A DNA stretch of 64,000 nucleotides, taken from NCBI GenBank assembly GCA_903840415.1, contig CAIMFY010000096.1, forward strand, positions 1 through 64,000, given 5' to 3'. Shown piece after piece: positions 22,135 through 31,241 of this stretch (the stretch's first letter is position 1; each line of letters opens with the position of its first letter). The position numbers and the translations under genes are program-made. The notes under the pieces were generated by a model. The model was not told the DNA's origin. It saw only the letters and a program-made list of their open reading frames with translations, and made no database searches. The DNA is from an uncultured Opitutia bacterium (GTDB lineage: Bacteria > Verrucomicrobiota > Verrucomicrobiia > Opitutales > Opitutaceae).

Positions 22135-22746
22135 ATGGCTCGTTATACCGGCCCCACCACCCGCATCAGCCGCCGCTTTGGCCAGCACATCCTCGGCTCC
22201 GGCAAGGCGTTTGAACGCCGCCCGTTTCCACCCGGCGTGCACGGCGCCAAGATGCGCCGCAAGGTCTCCGAATACGCCGTCGGCCTCAACGAAAAGCAGA
22301 AGCTCCGTTACATCTACGGTCTGCTTGAGCGCCAGTTCCGGCGCGTTTTCGAGATCGCCAAGAAAGAGCGCGGCGTCACCGGCGAGCGTTTTCTCCAACT
22401 CTTGGAGACACGTCTCGACAGCACTGTCTATCTCCTCGGCCTTGCGAAAAGCCGCGCTGCGGCCCGTCAGTTCGTCAATCACGGACACATTCGTGTCAAT
22501 GGCCACAAGGTCGACATCGCCAGCTACAACGTGCAACCCGGCGAGGAGATCGAGGTCAAGAACACCCCCGCCTCGCGCCAGCTCGCCACGCGCTGCCTCG
22601 AGGAAAACCGCATTCGTAACGTCCCCGGCTGGCTCACCATGAACGCTGAGACGTTCAAAGCCACCGTCGTCCGCCTCCCCACGCGCGAGGAAATGACGCA
22701 GGACGTCAACGAACAGCTCATCGTCGAGTTCTACTCGCGCTTCTGA
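22135..22746 (+). CDS. rpsD: 30S ribosomal protein S4, zinc-free variant
   Basis: S4, 203 aa, a 16S assembly initiator and mRNA-helicase component of the entry site. The layout is of the Thermus type (MARYTGP..R..RR, ERRPFPPGVHG, YAVGLNEKQKLRYIYGLLERQF). The four zinc cysteines of that type are missing: GPTTRISRR replaces GPxCRxCRR and the second pair is deleted. The S4 RNA-binding domain (SRAAARQFVNHGHIRVNGHKVDIASY) and VNEQLIVEFYSRF end are intact. Confidence 0.97.
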   Translation: MARYTGPTTRISRRFGQHILGSGKAFERRPFPPGVHGAKMRRKVSEYAVGLNEKQKLRYIYGLLERQFRRVFEIAKKERGVTGERFLQLLETRLDSTVYLLGLAKSRAAARQFVNHGHIRVNGHKVDIASYNVQPGEEIEVKNTPASRQLATRCLEENRIRNVPGWLTMNAETFKATVVRLPTREEMTQDVNEQLIVEFYSRF

Positions 22747-22802
22747 TTTCACCTCTCCTCAACCCTCCTTCTATTTTTTCTTAACCGTCAGAGTTCATCA
22801 CC

Positions 22803-23804
22803 ATGCCAAAACGCCTCGGAAAGTTCGAACTCCCCAGCAAGCTCACCAAGGTCGAGGAAGGCGCCACGCCGACCTACGCCAAATTCATCGCCGAGCCCTT
22901 CGAGGCCGGCTATGGCCACACTGTGGGCAACTCGCTTCGCCGCGTGCTCCTCAGTTCCATTGAGGGCGCCGCCATCTCGTCGATCAAGATCGATGGGGTA
23001 AACCACGAATTCCAATCCATCGACGGCGTCGTCGAGGATGTCACGGACATTGTCCTTAACCTGAAAAAGGTTCTGATTGTCTCCACCAAACGCGAGGCCA
23101 TCAACCTCCTCATCAAGGTCAACAAGAGCGGTGCCGTTACAGCCGCCGACATTCAGGCCGATGCCAACATCACCATCGTCAACCCCGATCAGGTGATTTG
23201 CACGCTCGACCATAAAAAAGCCTTCGAGGCCGAGATCGAGATCAAGACCGGCCGCGGTTACTATCCCGGCGTCGACAACAAAAAGGAAGAGCAGGCCATC
23301 GGCGTTATCCCGATCGATTCGCTGTTCTCTCCTGTCCGCCTCGTGAAATACGCCGTCGAGGCGACTCGCGTTGGCCAGATCACCGACTACGACAAGCTCA
23401 TCCTCGAAATCTGGACTGACGGCCGTGTCACACCCGACGACGCGCTCAAGCAGTCCGCCTCGATCCTCAAGCACCACCTCGACGTGTTCGATCGCGTCAG
23501 CCAGGAAGAGTATGAGTTCGAGAACCAGCAGTCCGAGGTCAGCGAAGAGCAGAACAAGCTCCGCAAGCTCCTCAACATGTCCGTAAACGAAATCGAGCTC
23601 TCCGTCCGTGCCGCGAATTGCTTGAACAACGCAAACATCACTACTGTCGGCGAGCTCGCGATGAAGACCGAGCAGGAGATGCTCAAGTATCGCAACTTCG
23701 GCAAAAAGTCCCTCAACGAAATCAAGGAGAAGCTCGAAGCCCTCGGCCTGTCACTCGGCATGAAGTTCGACGAGCGCCTCCTCGACACGAAGAAGGAAGC
23801 CTGA
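22803..23804 (+). CDS. rpoA: RNA polymerase subunit alpha
   Basis: Alpha subunit, 333 aa. The N-terminal dimerisation domain has EPFEAGYGHTVGNSLRRVLLSSIEGAAI; a linker precedes the C-terminal helix-hairpin-helix domain (ELSVRAANCLNNANITTVGELAMKTEQEMLKYRNFGKKSLNEIKEKLEALGLSLGM), which binds UP elements and activators. Normal length. rplQ follows, but after an unusually long 168-bp gap with an inverted repeat. Start context catcaccATG. Confidence 0.98.
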   Translation: MPKRLGKFELPSKLTKVEEGATPTYAKFIAEPFEAGYGHTVGNSLRRVLLSSIEGAAISSIKIDGVNHEFQSIDGVVEDVTDIVLNLKKVLIVSTKREAINLLIKVNKSGAVTAADIQADANITIVNPDQVICTLDHKKAFEAEIEIKTGRGYYPGVDNKKEEQAIGVIPIDSLFSPVRLVKYAVEATRVGQITDYDKLILEIWTDGRVTPDDALKQSASILKHHLDVFDRVSQEEYEFENQQSEVSEEQNKLRKLLNMSVNEIELSVRAANCLNNANITTVGELAMKTEQEMLKYRNFGKKSLNEIKEKLEALGLSLGMKFDERLLDTKKEA

Positions 23805-23808
23805 GGAA

Positions 23809-23870
23809 ATTTTCGATTCCCGATTCTGGATTTTCGAATGCTCCGGCAATCGGGAATCCAAATCGAAAAT
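23809..23870 (+). repeat. Inverted repeat between rpoA and rplQ
   Basis: Perfect 11-bp arms gattcccgatt (23815-23825) and aatcgggaatc (23848-23858), flanked by further complementary attttcg / cgaaaat. The spacer also carries related gattttcgaat-like words. No T-run follows, so it is not a classical terminator. It looks like a copy of a small interspersed palindromic element, or a processing site. Confidence 0.6.
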
Positions 23871-23972
23871 CGAGAATCAAACACCGAAAATAATCTTGGC
23901 GCTCGCGCCGTCCGTCGTCGCTCCACGCTGCGACCGGATTGCCGATCGGGCGCCGCCTAAAAAACAAATCCA

Positions 23973-24482
23973 ATGCGTCACAACAAACACCACGCCTCCC
24001 TCGGCGTCACCGTCGAGCATCGCCGTGCGATGATGGCTAATCTGGCCACCGCGCTCATCACGCACGGCCGGATCGAGACCACGCTCGCCAAGGCGAAAGC
24101 GCTTCGCCCCTTTATCGAAAAAGTCATCACCAAGGCCAAGAAAGCCGCAGGGAAGACCGAAAAGAAGGATGCGATTCATCTCCGCCGCCTCGCCCTGAGC
24201 GACGTGCGCGACGAAACCGCGATCACCAAGCTGTTCAACGAAACTCACAAGGAGTTCACGAATCGCACCGGTGGTTACACGCGCATTTACAAACTCGGCC
24301 AGCAGCGCGGTGGCGACGCTGCCGAGATGGCCCTGATAGAGTTCGTGAAGGCGGATGATCCCGGCTACACGAAGTCCAAGGGTAAGAAAGCCACGAAGGG
24401 CAAAAAGACTAAGGCGCCCAAGGCCGACGCGGCTCCCGCGGCGGAAGCGACTCCGGCGACCGTGCCTGAGGCGAAGAGCTAA
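23973..24482 (+). CDS. rplQ: 50S ribosomal protein L17
   Basis: L17, 169 aa. MRHNKHHASLGVTVEHRRAMMANLATALITHGRIETTLAKAKALRPFIEKVIT is the family N-terminus; TGGYTRIYKLGQQRGGDAAEMALIEFV is the conserved end of the core. A Lys/Ala/Pro-rich tail of ~40 residues follows (KGKKATKGKKTKAP onwards). It is the last gene of the superoperon and is followed by a terminator. Confidence 0.97.
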   Translation: MRHNKHHASLGVTVEHRRAMMANLATALITHGRIETTLAKAKALRPFIEKVITKAKKAAGKTEKKDAIHLRRLALSDVRDETAITKLFNETHKEFTNRTGGYTRIYKLGQQRGGDAAEMALIEFVKADDPGYTKSKGKKATKGKKTKAPKADAAPAAEATPATVPEAKS

Positions 24483-24510
24483 TCGCTTTTCATCGCTCCG
24501 ATAAACTGCG

Positions 24511-24548
24511 ACGCGCCGAAAAAACTTCGGCGCGTTTTTCTTTTTTTT
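24511..24548 (+). terminator. Terminator of the ribosomal superoperon
   Basis: A perfect 10-bp stem (acgcgccgaa 24511-24520; ttcggcgcgt 24526-24535) with a 5-nt loop is followed by a long T-rich run (ttttt c tttttttt). It is 29 bp after rplQ. Confidence 0.92.
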
Positions 24549-24579
24549 CGGTCAATCCTCGGGCAAACTCCCGATCGCT

Positions 24580-24807
24580 ATGCTCGATCTCACCACTGTC
24601 GTCGTCCTCTACTGCGTCATCATCGCCGTAGCAGTGGTGGCATTGTGGCTGTGGTATGACCGCCGTGATCACCGGAGCTTCGAGGCGGATCGGCGCAAGA
24701 CAACGTTTCATTGCATCCGCTGCGATGCGCTCTACGTGGCTCCGGCCGGCACTGCGCTCTCCCACTGCCCGAAGTGTGGCCACGAAAACGCGCGCTTACG
24801 ATTTTAG
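24580..24807 (+). CDS. Small membrane-anchored zinc-ribbon protein
   Basis: A 75-aa protein of unknown function. Residues ~5-26 form one hydrophobic membrane segment (VVVLYCVIIAVAVVALWLW), followed by a charged stretch and a C-terminal zinc ribbon with two pairs of cysteines (CIRC ... CPKC) spaced about 17 residues apart. The zinc ribbon is predicted to be cytoplasmic from the charged residues after the segment. It stands alone behind the rplQ terminator; its promoter is not evident. Confidence 0.7.
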   Translation: MLDLTTVVVLYCVIIAVAVVALWLWYDRRDHRSFEADRRKTTFHCIRCDALYVAPAGTALSHCPKCGHENARLRF

Positions 24808-24866
24808 TGATCAACTCTTCCGGGCGCCGATACTCTTGGCTACGCCCGCGAGAGGCGGTCGGAAGA

Positions 24867-25007
24867 TCATCGCAACGACAGCCGCGGCCGCCAGCGGTGC
24901 ACTGTAGCCGCGTAGGTCCGCCAGTCCGCACCGAATTGCCGATCGAGCCACGGTTCTTCGTGCAGGATGACTCGCAGATGAAACAGGAGTGCGACGCCAA
25001 ACTCCGA
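24867..25007 (-). pseudogene. Remnant of an isoprenylcysteine/phospholipid methyltransferase C-terminus
   Basis: On the minus strand a 46-codon open stretch ending in TGA encodes SEFGVALLFH, LRVILHEEPW, LDRQFGADWR, TYAATVHRWR and PRLSLR. This is the C-terminal signature of the ICMT/PEMT membrane methyltransferase family (hydrophobic helix, then EEPxLxxxFGxxxxxYxxxVxRWxPR). Upstream in the same frame the similarity stops within about 10-20 codons, and guaA begins on the opposite strand at 25101, so the catalytic N-terminal two-thirds cannot be present. I read it as a truncated relic, 59 bp from the zinc-ribbon gene. Confidence 0.6.
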
Positions 25008-25033
25008 GCGCGGGCCGCGCTCGGCGGCGGGAA

Positions 25034-25063
25034 TTGACACGCCCCCTTCAAAAGCCGCACGCT
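25034..25063 (+). promoter_or_regulatory. Candidate guaA promoter
   Basis: A consensus -35 hexamer ttgaca (25034-25039) lies 62 bp before the guaA ATG. The -10 is poor; the best spaced hexamer is cacgct (25058-25063, 18-nt spacer). No purine riboswitch-like fold is obvious in the remaining leader. Confidence 0.3.
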
Positions 25064-25100
25064 GCGCGCTCCCATTTTCCCGTCACCGTTCCGCGTTCTC

Positions 25101-26639
25101 ATGCCACAAACCATCGCTGTTCTCGATTTCGGTTCACAGCTCACGCAGGTCATCGCGCGCCGCATTCGCGAGTGCCAAGTTTTCTCGAAGATCTACCATT
25201 ACTCGACGCCCGCGGCGAAACTGCGCGAGGAGGGTGTCGTCGGCATCATTCTTTCCGGCGGACCGCAGAGCGTCTATGCGAAGACTGCGCCGCATCCTGA
25301 TGCCGCCATTTTTGCACTCGGCGTGCCGGTGCTTGGGATCTGTTACGGCGTGCAACTCATGGGCCATTTCCTCGGCGGCCACGTCGCGCACAGCAAGGCT
25401 CGCGAATACGGTCACGGCCACCTCGCCATCCAAAAACCTGGGAAACTGTTTGCCGGCCTGCCGCGGAAGCTGCGCGTCTGGAATTCCCACGGCGACAAGC
25501 TCACGAAACTTCCGCCCGGCTTCCGCGCCATCGGCACGACCGACAACTCGCCTTTCGCGGCGATCGAGGACACCAAGCGCGGTTTCTACGGTATCCAATT
25601 TCATCCCGAGGTGTTTCACACCGAGCACGGGGTGGACATGATTCGTAATTTTCTCCTCGGCGTTTGCGGCGCGCAGCAGGATTGGACGACGAAAGACTTT
25701 ATCGCCCACACTGTCGCCGCGATCCGCGCGCAGGTCGGAAAGGGCCGCGTCATCCTCGGCTTGTCGGGCGGCGTTGACTCGTCGGTGGCCGCGGCGCTCC
25801 TGCACAAGGCCATCGGCAAACAGCTCACGTGTGTCTTCGTTGACAACGGCCTCCTCCGCAAGGGCGAACGCGACTATGTCGAGAAACTCTACGGCCGGCA
25901 TTTTCACATCGACCTTCGCGTGGTCGATGCCTCGAAGCTTTTCCTGCGCCGGCTCAAGGATGTCAGCGAGCCCGAGCAGAAGCGGAAAATCATTGGCGCC
26001 ACCTTCGTCGCCGTTTTCGAGAAATCCTTGAAATCGATCGGTCACACGGAATTTCTGGGACAGGGGACACTCTATCCGGACGTCATCGAAAGCGTTTCCA
26101 TCGCGGGCAATCCTGCCTCGCTCATCAAGACGCATCACAACGTCGGCGGCCTGCCCGCGCGGATGAAACTCAAGCTCGTCGAACCGCTCCGCGAGTTGTT
26201 CAAGGACGAGGTGCGTCGTGTCGGCGAAGCGCTCGGGCTGCCGCGCGAAGTGGTCTGGCGCCAACCGTTCCCCGGTCCCGGCCTCGGCGTGCGTGTGATG
26301 GGCGACATCACTGCGGAGAAGCTCGAAATCCTCCGCAACGCCGACGCCGTGCTCCACGAGGAGATGATGGCCTCGGGTTTTTATTACAAAGTCTGGCAAT
26401 CGTTCTGTGTTTTTCTCCCCGTGAAAACCGTCGGCGTCTTCGGCGACGAGCGCACCTACGACTACGTGATCGCGCTCCGTGTGGTCGAGAGCACTGATGC
26501 GATGACGGCGGACTGGGCGAAACTCCCGCACGACCTGCTGCAAAAAATTTCCGGCCGCATCACCAACGAAGTCCGCGGCGTCGGCCGCGTCGTCTTTGAC
26601 ATCAGCTCGAAGCCGCCGGCGACGATCGAGTGGGAGTAA
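25101..26639 (+). CDS. guaA: GMP synthase (glutamine-hydrolysing)
   Basis: Converts XMP to GMP with ATP and glutamine; 512 aa. The N-terminal class I glutamine amidotransferase has the nucleophile in [15 protein letters not shown] and the His/Glu pair in [10 protein letters not shown]. The ATP-pyrophosphatase domain has the PP-loop [15 protein letters not shown]. The dimerisation domain ends with the diagnostic [20 protein letters not shown]. Single gene with its own candidate promoter. Confidence 0.98.
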   Translation: MPQTIAVLDFGSQLTQVIARRIRECQVFSKIYHYSTPAAKLREEGVVGIILSGGPQSVYAKTAPHPDAAIFALGVPVLGICYGVQLMGHFLGGHVAHSKAREYGHGHLAIQKPGKLFAGLPRKLRVWNSHGDKLTKLPPGFRAIGTTDNSPFAAIEDTKRGFYGIQFHPEVFHTEHGVDMIRNFLLGVCGAQQDWTTKDFIAHTVAAIRAQVGKGRVILGLSGGVDSSVAAALLHKAIGKQLTCVFVDNGLLRKGERDYVEKLYGRHFHIDLRVVDASKLFLRRLKDVSEPEQKRKIIGATFVAVFEKSLKSIGHTEFLGQGTLYPDVIESVSIAGNPASLIKTHHNVGGLPARMKLKLVEPLRELFKDEVRRVGEALGLPREVVWRQPFPGPGLGVRVMGDITAEKLEILRNADAVLHEEMMASGFYYKVWQSFCVFLPVKTVGVFGDERTYDYVIALRVVESTDAMTADWAKLPHDLLQKISGRITNEVRGVGRVVFDISSKPPATIEWE

Positions 26640-26705
26640 ACGCGTGGAATTACTCTGCATCCCGGGGCTTTTCTCGCGGTCTAATTTAGTTCAACCTTAC
26701 AACCT

Positions 26706-27467
26706 ATGATACGGCTTTCTCTGCGCCTTCTTTTCGCGAGTGGCACCGCCATGGCATTCGTCACGGTTGTCCCGGCCGCGGAGCCTGCAATCATCGCGAA
26801 AGCCCGCGCCTTCCTCGGAACGGAGGCGGCCCTCAACGCCGTGCAGTCCGTCCACTTCGTCGGCACGCTCGTCACCGCCGACCCAGCCGATCCGACGAAG
26901 CCCGCGCGTGCGGCCGTCGAGATCTTTTTTCAAGCGCCCGAAAAACAACGCATCCAAGCGACCTCCGACAAGAACATCGAAGTCACTGCGCTCGACGGCT
27001 ATGATGCCTGGCAGCGCATTCAAGATCTCGTCAAACCCACTAACTGGCAGGTCAAACTCCTGGGCGCCGACCAGATCAAGCGGTTGCGCGCCGGCACTTG
27101 GGAGAGTCTCGGCTTCTTTCGCGGTATCGAGCGTCACGGCGGGCGCGTCGAGAACCAAGGCAGCGCCACCGTGGACGGTCTCGCATGCCAGAAACTCGCG
27201 TTCATCTATGCGCCGAACATCATTTTTTTTCGCTCCTTCGATCAAGCGACAGGCCGGCTTGTTTACACCGAGACGGAGTCCGGTGGCACTCAGCGAGAGC
27301 AGGGCGAAATTATCGTGAGCGGCGTGCGCTTCCCCAAGACCATCGTCACGGAGAACAAGAACAGTGCCGGACAGACTCAGACGATCACGCTCAACTTCGA
27401 AAAAATCACTATCAACGAGGCGATGCCCGCGAGCCTCTTCGCCGTGCCGGCGCTGTCGGTAAAGTAA
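26706..27467 (+). CDS. LolA/LolB-like periplasmic protein
   Basis: 253 aa with a signal peptide (LRLLFASGTAMAFVTVVPAAE, cleavage near residue 25). The rest resembles the lipoprotein-carrier superfamily: an N-terminal helix (ARAFLGTEAALNAVQSVHFVG) followed by alternating beta strands (VEIFFQAPEKQRIQAT, GYDAWQRI, RLVYTETES), and the typical late motif NEAMPASLFAVP. It is not next to other lol genes; guaA lies upstream and hisD 40 bp downstream. The -10-like tctaat at 26680-26685 may belong to its promoter. Specific role is not known. Confidence 0.65.
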   Translation: MIRLSLRLLFASGTAMAFVTVVPAAEPAIIAKARAFLGTEAALNAVQSVHFVGTLVTADPADPTKPARAAVEIFFQAPEKQRIQATSDKNIEVTALDGYDAWQRIQDLVKPTNWQVKLLGADQIKRLRAGTWESLGFFRGIERHGGRVENQGSATVDGLACQKLAFIYAPNIIFFRSFDQATGRLVYTETESGGTQREQGEIIVSGVRFPKTIVTENKNSAGQTQTITLNFEKITINEAMPASLFAVPALSVK

Positions 27468-27507
27468 CTCGGATTCGCGGCGTGCCCGGCGCGTCGCCCA
27501 CCGGTCC

Positions 27508-28800
27508 ATGCGCATACTTCATCACGTCTCCAAGGATTTTTCCACCGAACTCGCGGCGTTCTGTCGCACGGCTCAAGCGCCCAAAGAAATTACCGACTCG
27601 GTCGCCATGATTTTGGCCGACGTTCGGCAACGCGGTGACGAGGCGATTAGCTATTACGCCGCGAAGTTCGACAGCGCCAAACTCCGAGGCCGAGACTTCC
27701 CGGTGAAGCCCGCCGATCTGGCCGCCGCGGCGAAGCGCCTCCCGGCTGCTGAACACCGTGCGCTGGTGGCGGCGCATGCGAGCATCGACGATTTTCACCG
27801 CCACGCCCTGCCGCTAAATTGGACCGCGAAAAACAAGCACGGCGCTATCGTCGGTGAAAAATTCGATCCCATCCGGCGCGTTGGCCTCTATGTGCCCGGT
27901 GGCCAAGTGCCGCTCGTCTCAACGGTGTTGATGACGGCGACCCTCGCCAAGATTGCCGGTTGTCCCGAGATTGCGGTTTTCACTCCGTCCAACGCCGATG
28001 GCAAGGTTGCCGACGGCGTCCTCGCCGCGCTCCACCTCGTCGGTGTGACGGAGGTTTACCGCATCGGCGGAGTGCAGGCGATCGGCGCGATGGCCTACGG
28101 CACGACGACGATTCAGTCGGTCGACAAGATTTTCGGCCCCGGCAATGCCTATGTGTGCGAAGCGAAGCGTCAGGTCTTCGGCACTGTCGGCGTCGATTCG
28201 CTCCCTGGTCCGAGTGAAGTGATGATCATCGCCGACGAGACGGCGAAGGCCACGTTCGTAGCCGCCGACTTACTCGCGCAAGCCGAGCACGGATCCGGCC
28301 GGGAGAAAATCTACCTCGCCGCCACTTCCGTCGACATCATCAACGCCGTGGCCTCGGAAATCCGGACGCAGCTCCAGCTACTATCCCGCAGTGAAAAAAC
28401 GCAGCGCGTGCTGAACGAAGGTTTTCTCGCTATCGAGGTCAAATCGCTCGCACAGGCCGCGGAGATTGCAAACTTCGTCGCGCCCGAACACCTCGAACTC
28501 ATCGTCGCTGACTCTGCCGCGAAAAAACTGACCGAGGCCATCACGACTGCTGGTGCGATCATGATCGGCAATCACACCCCGACGGCGCTCGGCGATTTCG
28601 TGGCCGGACCGAGCCATGTGCTGCCGACGGCGCGAGCGTCGCGTTTCAGCAGTGGCCTGCGGGTGGCAGATTTTCTCCGCCGCACGAGCATCGTGCACTA
28701 CGAGCGGGAGCACGTGAAGAAAGCCGAGCCGACCGTTGCCGCCTTCGCCACCATGGAAAAACTCGACGCGCACGGCCGCAGTGTCCGCATTCGCCTGTGA
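27508..28800 (+). CDS. hisD: Histidinol dehydrogenase
   Basis: Zn-dependent NAD enzyme for the last two steps of histidine synthesis; 430 aa. Signature motifs: VGLYVPGGQVPLVSTVLMTA, IFGPGNAYVCEAKRQVFG, GVDSLPGPSEVMIIAD, AEHGSGREKIYL and FVAPEHLEL. The stop overlaps the GTG start of hisC by 4 bases (GTGA). First gene of a hisD-hisC-hisB-hisH run. Confidence 0.97.
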   Translation: MRILHHVSKDFSTELAAFCRTAQAPKEITDSVAMILADVRQRGDEAISYYAAKFDSAKLRGRDFPVKPADLAAAAKRLPAAEHRALVAAHASIDDFHRHALPLNWTAKNKHGAIVGEKFDPIRRVGLYVPGGQVPLVSTVLMTATLAKIAGCPEIAVFTPSNADGKVADGVLAALHLVGVTEVYRIGGVQAIGAMAYGTTTIQSVDKIFGPGNAYVCEAKRQVFGTVGVDSLPGPSEVMIIADETAKATFVAADLLAQAEHGSGREKIYLAATSVDIINAVASEIRTQLQLLSRSEKTQRVLNEGFLAIEVKSLAQAAEIANFVAPEHLELIVADSAAKKLTEAITTAGAIMIGNHTPTALGDFVAGPSHVLPTARASRFSSGLRVADFLRRTSIVHYEREHVKKAEPTVAAFATMEKLDAHGRSVRIRL

Positions 28801-29906
28801 GCCCGTCATCGCTGGCGCTGCCGCACGTCGCGAAGCTTCACGCCTACACGCCCGGTCTCCAGCCCACCGAGCCGGGCTGGGTGAAGCTCAACACCAACGA
28901 GTGCCCCTACGCGCCTAGCCCGCGTGTCGCCGAGGCGCTCCGGCGTGAAATCGGCGCCGACGGCGCGTCGCTGCGCCTATACCCAAATCCCAAGAGCACA
29001 CCGCTGCGCGCCGCCATTGCGACCTTGCACGGGCTGCGCGAAGAAAACGTTGTCGTCGGCAACGGCTCCGACGACATCCTGAATCTGCTCGTTCGCGCTT
29101 TCTGCACGCGGGACGCCGCGGCCGGTTTCACGCTGCCGAGCTACTCGCTCTATCCGGTACTCGTCGCAATTCAGGACGGCCGCAGCAGCGTGCTTGAGTT
29201 TGATCGCTCGATGCGCTTGCCCATCGAAAAGATCGCGGGCTCGACGGCGCGCGCGTTCTTCCTGACGTCGCCGAATGCGCCGACCGGGGTCGCGTTTTCC
29301 AACCGCGAACTCGAGGCGATCCTCCGGTCGTTTCAGGGCTTGTTGGTCGTTGACGAAGCATATGCCCCATTCGCGATGGAAAACGCGGTGTCGCTGCTCG
29401 CGCGTTATCCGAATCTTGTCGTCGTTCGTACACTCTCGAAAGCCTATGCGCTCGCTGGCATCCGCGTCGGCTATGCGCTTGCGCACCCCGAAGCAATCGA
29501 CCTGCTCGACCGCGTGCGCGATAGCTACAACGTCAATCGCCTCTCCCAAGCGGCGGCGCTCGCCGCCCTCGATGACCAGCCGTATTACGACGGTGTGATC
29601 GCAAAGGTGAAGGCGACCCGCGACCGCGCGGTCGCGGATTTTACCTCTCGCCGCGGCTGGTTTACCTATCCGACACAGGCGAATTTCATTTTCACCGAGC
29701 CGAAGGACGCCCGGGGCGAGAACGGCGCGGCGGTGTCGAAGTCCGCTTACAGTTTCCTCTATTCGAGGAAGGTTCTTGTGCGGCACTTTCCGAGCCACGC
29801 CTTGACCGCGCCGTTCTTGCGCATCAGCGTCGGCACCGACGACGAAATGCTCGTCCTCACCGAAACTCTCGACGCATGGCTAAAAGCTCCAGTCCCAAAC
29901 GCGTAG
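28797..29906 (+). CDS. hisC: Histidinol-phosphate aminotransferase
   Basis: PLP enzyme, fold type I, 369 aa, makes histidinol phosphate from imidazole acetol phosphate. Motifs: [51 protein letters not shown] and the PLP lysine in [17 protein letters not shown]. The GTG start at 28797 is chosen because it overlaps hisD (GTGA) and gives a normal N-terminus. Its 3' end overlaps hisB by 31 bp. Confidence 0.96.
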   Translation: MSPSSLALPHVAKLHAYTPGLQPTEPGWVKLNTNECPYAPSPRVAEALRREIGADGASLRLYPNPKSTPLRAAIATLHGLREENVVVGNGSDDILNLLVRAFCTRDAAAGFTLPSYSLYPVLVAIQDGRSSVLEFDRSMRLPIEKIAGSTARAFFLTSPNAPTGVAFSNRELEAILRSFQGLLVVDEAYAPFAMENAVSLLARYPNLVVVRTLSKAYALAGIRVGYALAHPEAIDLLDRVRDSYNVNRLSQAAALAALDDQPYYDGVIAKVKATRDRAVADFTSRRGWFTYPTQANFIFTEPKDARGENGAAVSKSAYSFLYSRKVLVRHFPSHALTAPFLRISVGTDDEMLVLTETLDAWLKAPVPNA

Positions 29907-30493
29907 CCCGCACGGCCACAGTTGTCCGCAAGACCGCGGAGACCGACATAACGCTGTCGTTGGCCATCGACGGCCAGGGCCGGGCCAAGATCGACACCGG
30001 CGTGGCCTTCTTCGACCACATGCTGACACTCTTCGCGAAACACGGTCTGTTCGATCTGACCGTGAAGGCGAAGGGCGACACGGACGTCGATTATCACCAC
30101 ACCGTCGAGGATGTGGGGCTCGTGCTCGGGCAGGCGTTCAAGGAGGCGCTCGGCGACAAGGTTGGAATCAAACGCTACGGCTTTTTTATTCTCCCAATGG
30201 ACGAGTCGCTCGCTCGCATTGCGGTCGACGTTGGCGGCCGGCCGCACCTCGTTTACTCCGCCGAGGCGCCGACGATGTTCGTGCGCGATTTCAACATCGT
30301 GCTCGTGAAGGAATTTTGCCGCGCGTTCAGCAACGCCCTCGGCGCCAATCTCCACGTGCAGCTGGTCTATGGCGAGGAGCCGCACCACGTAGCCGAGGCG
30401 ATCTTCAAGTGCCTCGCTCGCACGCTCGACATGGCGACTCAAATCGAGCCCCGCGCCGCGGACCTCCTGCCTTCGACAAAGGGGAAAATCTAG
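29876..30493 (+). CDS. hisB: Imidazoleglycerol-phosphate dehydratase
   Basis: Mn-dependent dehydratase of histidine synthesis, 205 aa, without the N-terminal phosphatase domain of the E. coli bifunctional enzyme. Motifs: [38 protein letters not shown] and [13 protein letters not shown]. The ATG at 29876 gives a Lys/Arg/Ala leader of ~15 residues before the conserved start and overlaps hisC by 31 bp; no ATG follows before the conserved region. Confidence 0.96.
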   Translation: MAKSSSPKRVARTATVVRKTAETDITLSLAIDGQGRAKIDTGVAFFDHMLTLFAKHGLFDLTVKAKGDTDVDYHHTVEDVGLVLGQAFKEALGDKVGIKRYGFFILPMDESLARIAVDVGGRPHLVYSAEAPTMFVRDFNIVLVKEFCRAFSNALGANLHVQLVYGEEPHHVAEAIFKCLARTLDMATQIEPRAADLLPSTKGKI

Positions 30494-30520
30494 CCGGCGC
30501 GATTCGCGCGGTTGTCTCCC

Positions 30521-31153
30521 ATGGCTGCGAACATCGCTGTCATCGATACCGGCATCTGCAATCTTCGCAGCGTCACCAAGGCGCTTGAGGCCGTGGGCGC
30601 GTCGATTCGAGTCGTCCGCTCGCGCGCCGAAGTCGCCGCCGCCGATGCGCGCGGACTCGTGCTGCCGGGCGTCGGCGCGCTGCGGGATTGCGTAGCATCG
30701 CTGCGCGCCACGAGACTCGACGCCACGGTCCGCGACTGGATCGCCGCGGACCGGCCCTTCCTCGGGGTGTGCCTCGGCATGCAGGCACTGTTCGACCACT
30801 CAGAGGAGGGGGATATCACCGGCCTCGGCATCTTCCCCGGAAAGGTTGTCCGCTTTCGCCGCCCGCCCGAGTTTAAGATTCCGCACATGGGCTGGAACAC
30901 CATTCGCTTTACCCAGCCGCATTCGCCCTTGGCCGCCGGCCTCACCCCGGAAGGCGAAGCGTTCTATTTCGTGCATAGCTTCTATTGTGTGCCTGACGAG
31001 CCGACACTCGTGCTCGCAGAGTGCGACTACGGCGGCGCGTTTTGTGCGGCGATCGGACGCGGCCGGGTGTTCGCCACGCAGTTTCACCCCGAGAAAAGCC
31101 AGGCGAAAGGCCTGCACGTCTACCGCAACTTCGCCGCGACTGTGGCGGCTTGA
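30521..31153 (+). CDS. hisH: Imidazole glycerol phosphate synthase, glutaminase subunit
   Basis: Class I glutamine amidotransferase that supplies ammonia to HisF; 210 aa. Motifs: [28 protein letters not shown], the nucleophile in [16 protein letters not shown] and the His/Glu pair in [21 protein letters not shown] chose the ATG at 30521 over a TTG three codons earlier. Its partner hisF, and hisA, do not follow; gltA does. Confidence 0.96.
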   Translation: MAANIAVIDTGICNLRSVTKALEAVGASIRVVRSRAEVAAADARGLVLPGVGALRDCVASLRATRLDATVRDWIAADRPFLGVCLGMQALFDHSEEGDITGLGIFPGKVVRFRRPPEFKIPHMGWNTIRFTQPHSPLAAGLTPEGEAFYFVHSFYCVPDEPTLVLAECDYGGAFCAAIGRGRVFATQFHPEKSQAKGLHVYRNFAATVAA

Positions 31154-31241
31154 GCGTCCGAGACGGTTCCCGGTTGCTGCCCGCCGAACGAACGCTCCAT
31201 GGCATTTTCACGAGCGGTGGCCTTGGATGGTGGCTAAAGTT

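Noticed and set aside
24620-25165. 181-codon minus-strand frame over the guaA upstream region
   Set aside because: Wrong frame; the methyltransferase signature lies in another frame of the same strand, and this one is Arg/Cys/Ser noise.
25134-26660. 508-codon minus-strand frame opposite guaA
   Set aside because: Shadow of guaA; composition only.
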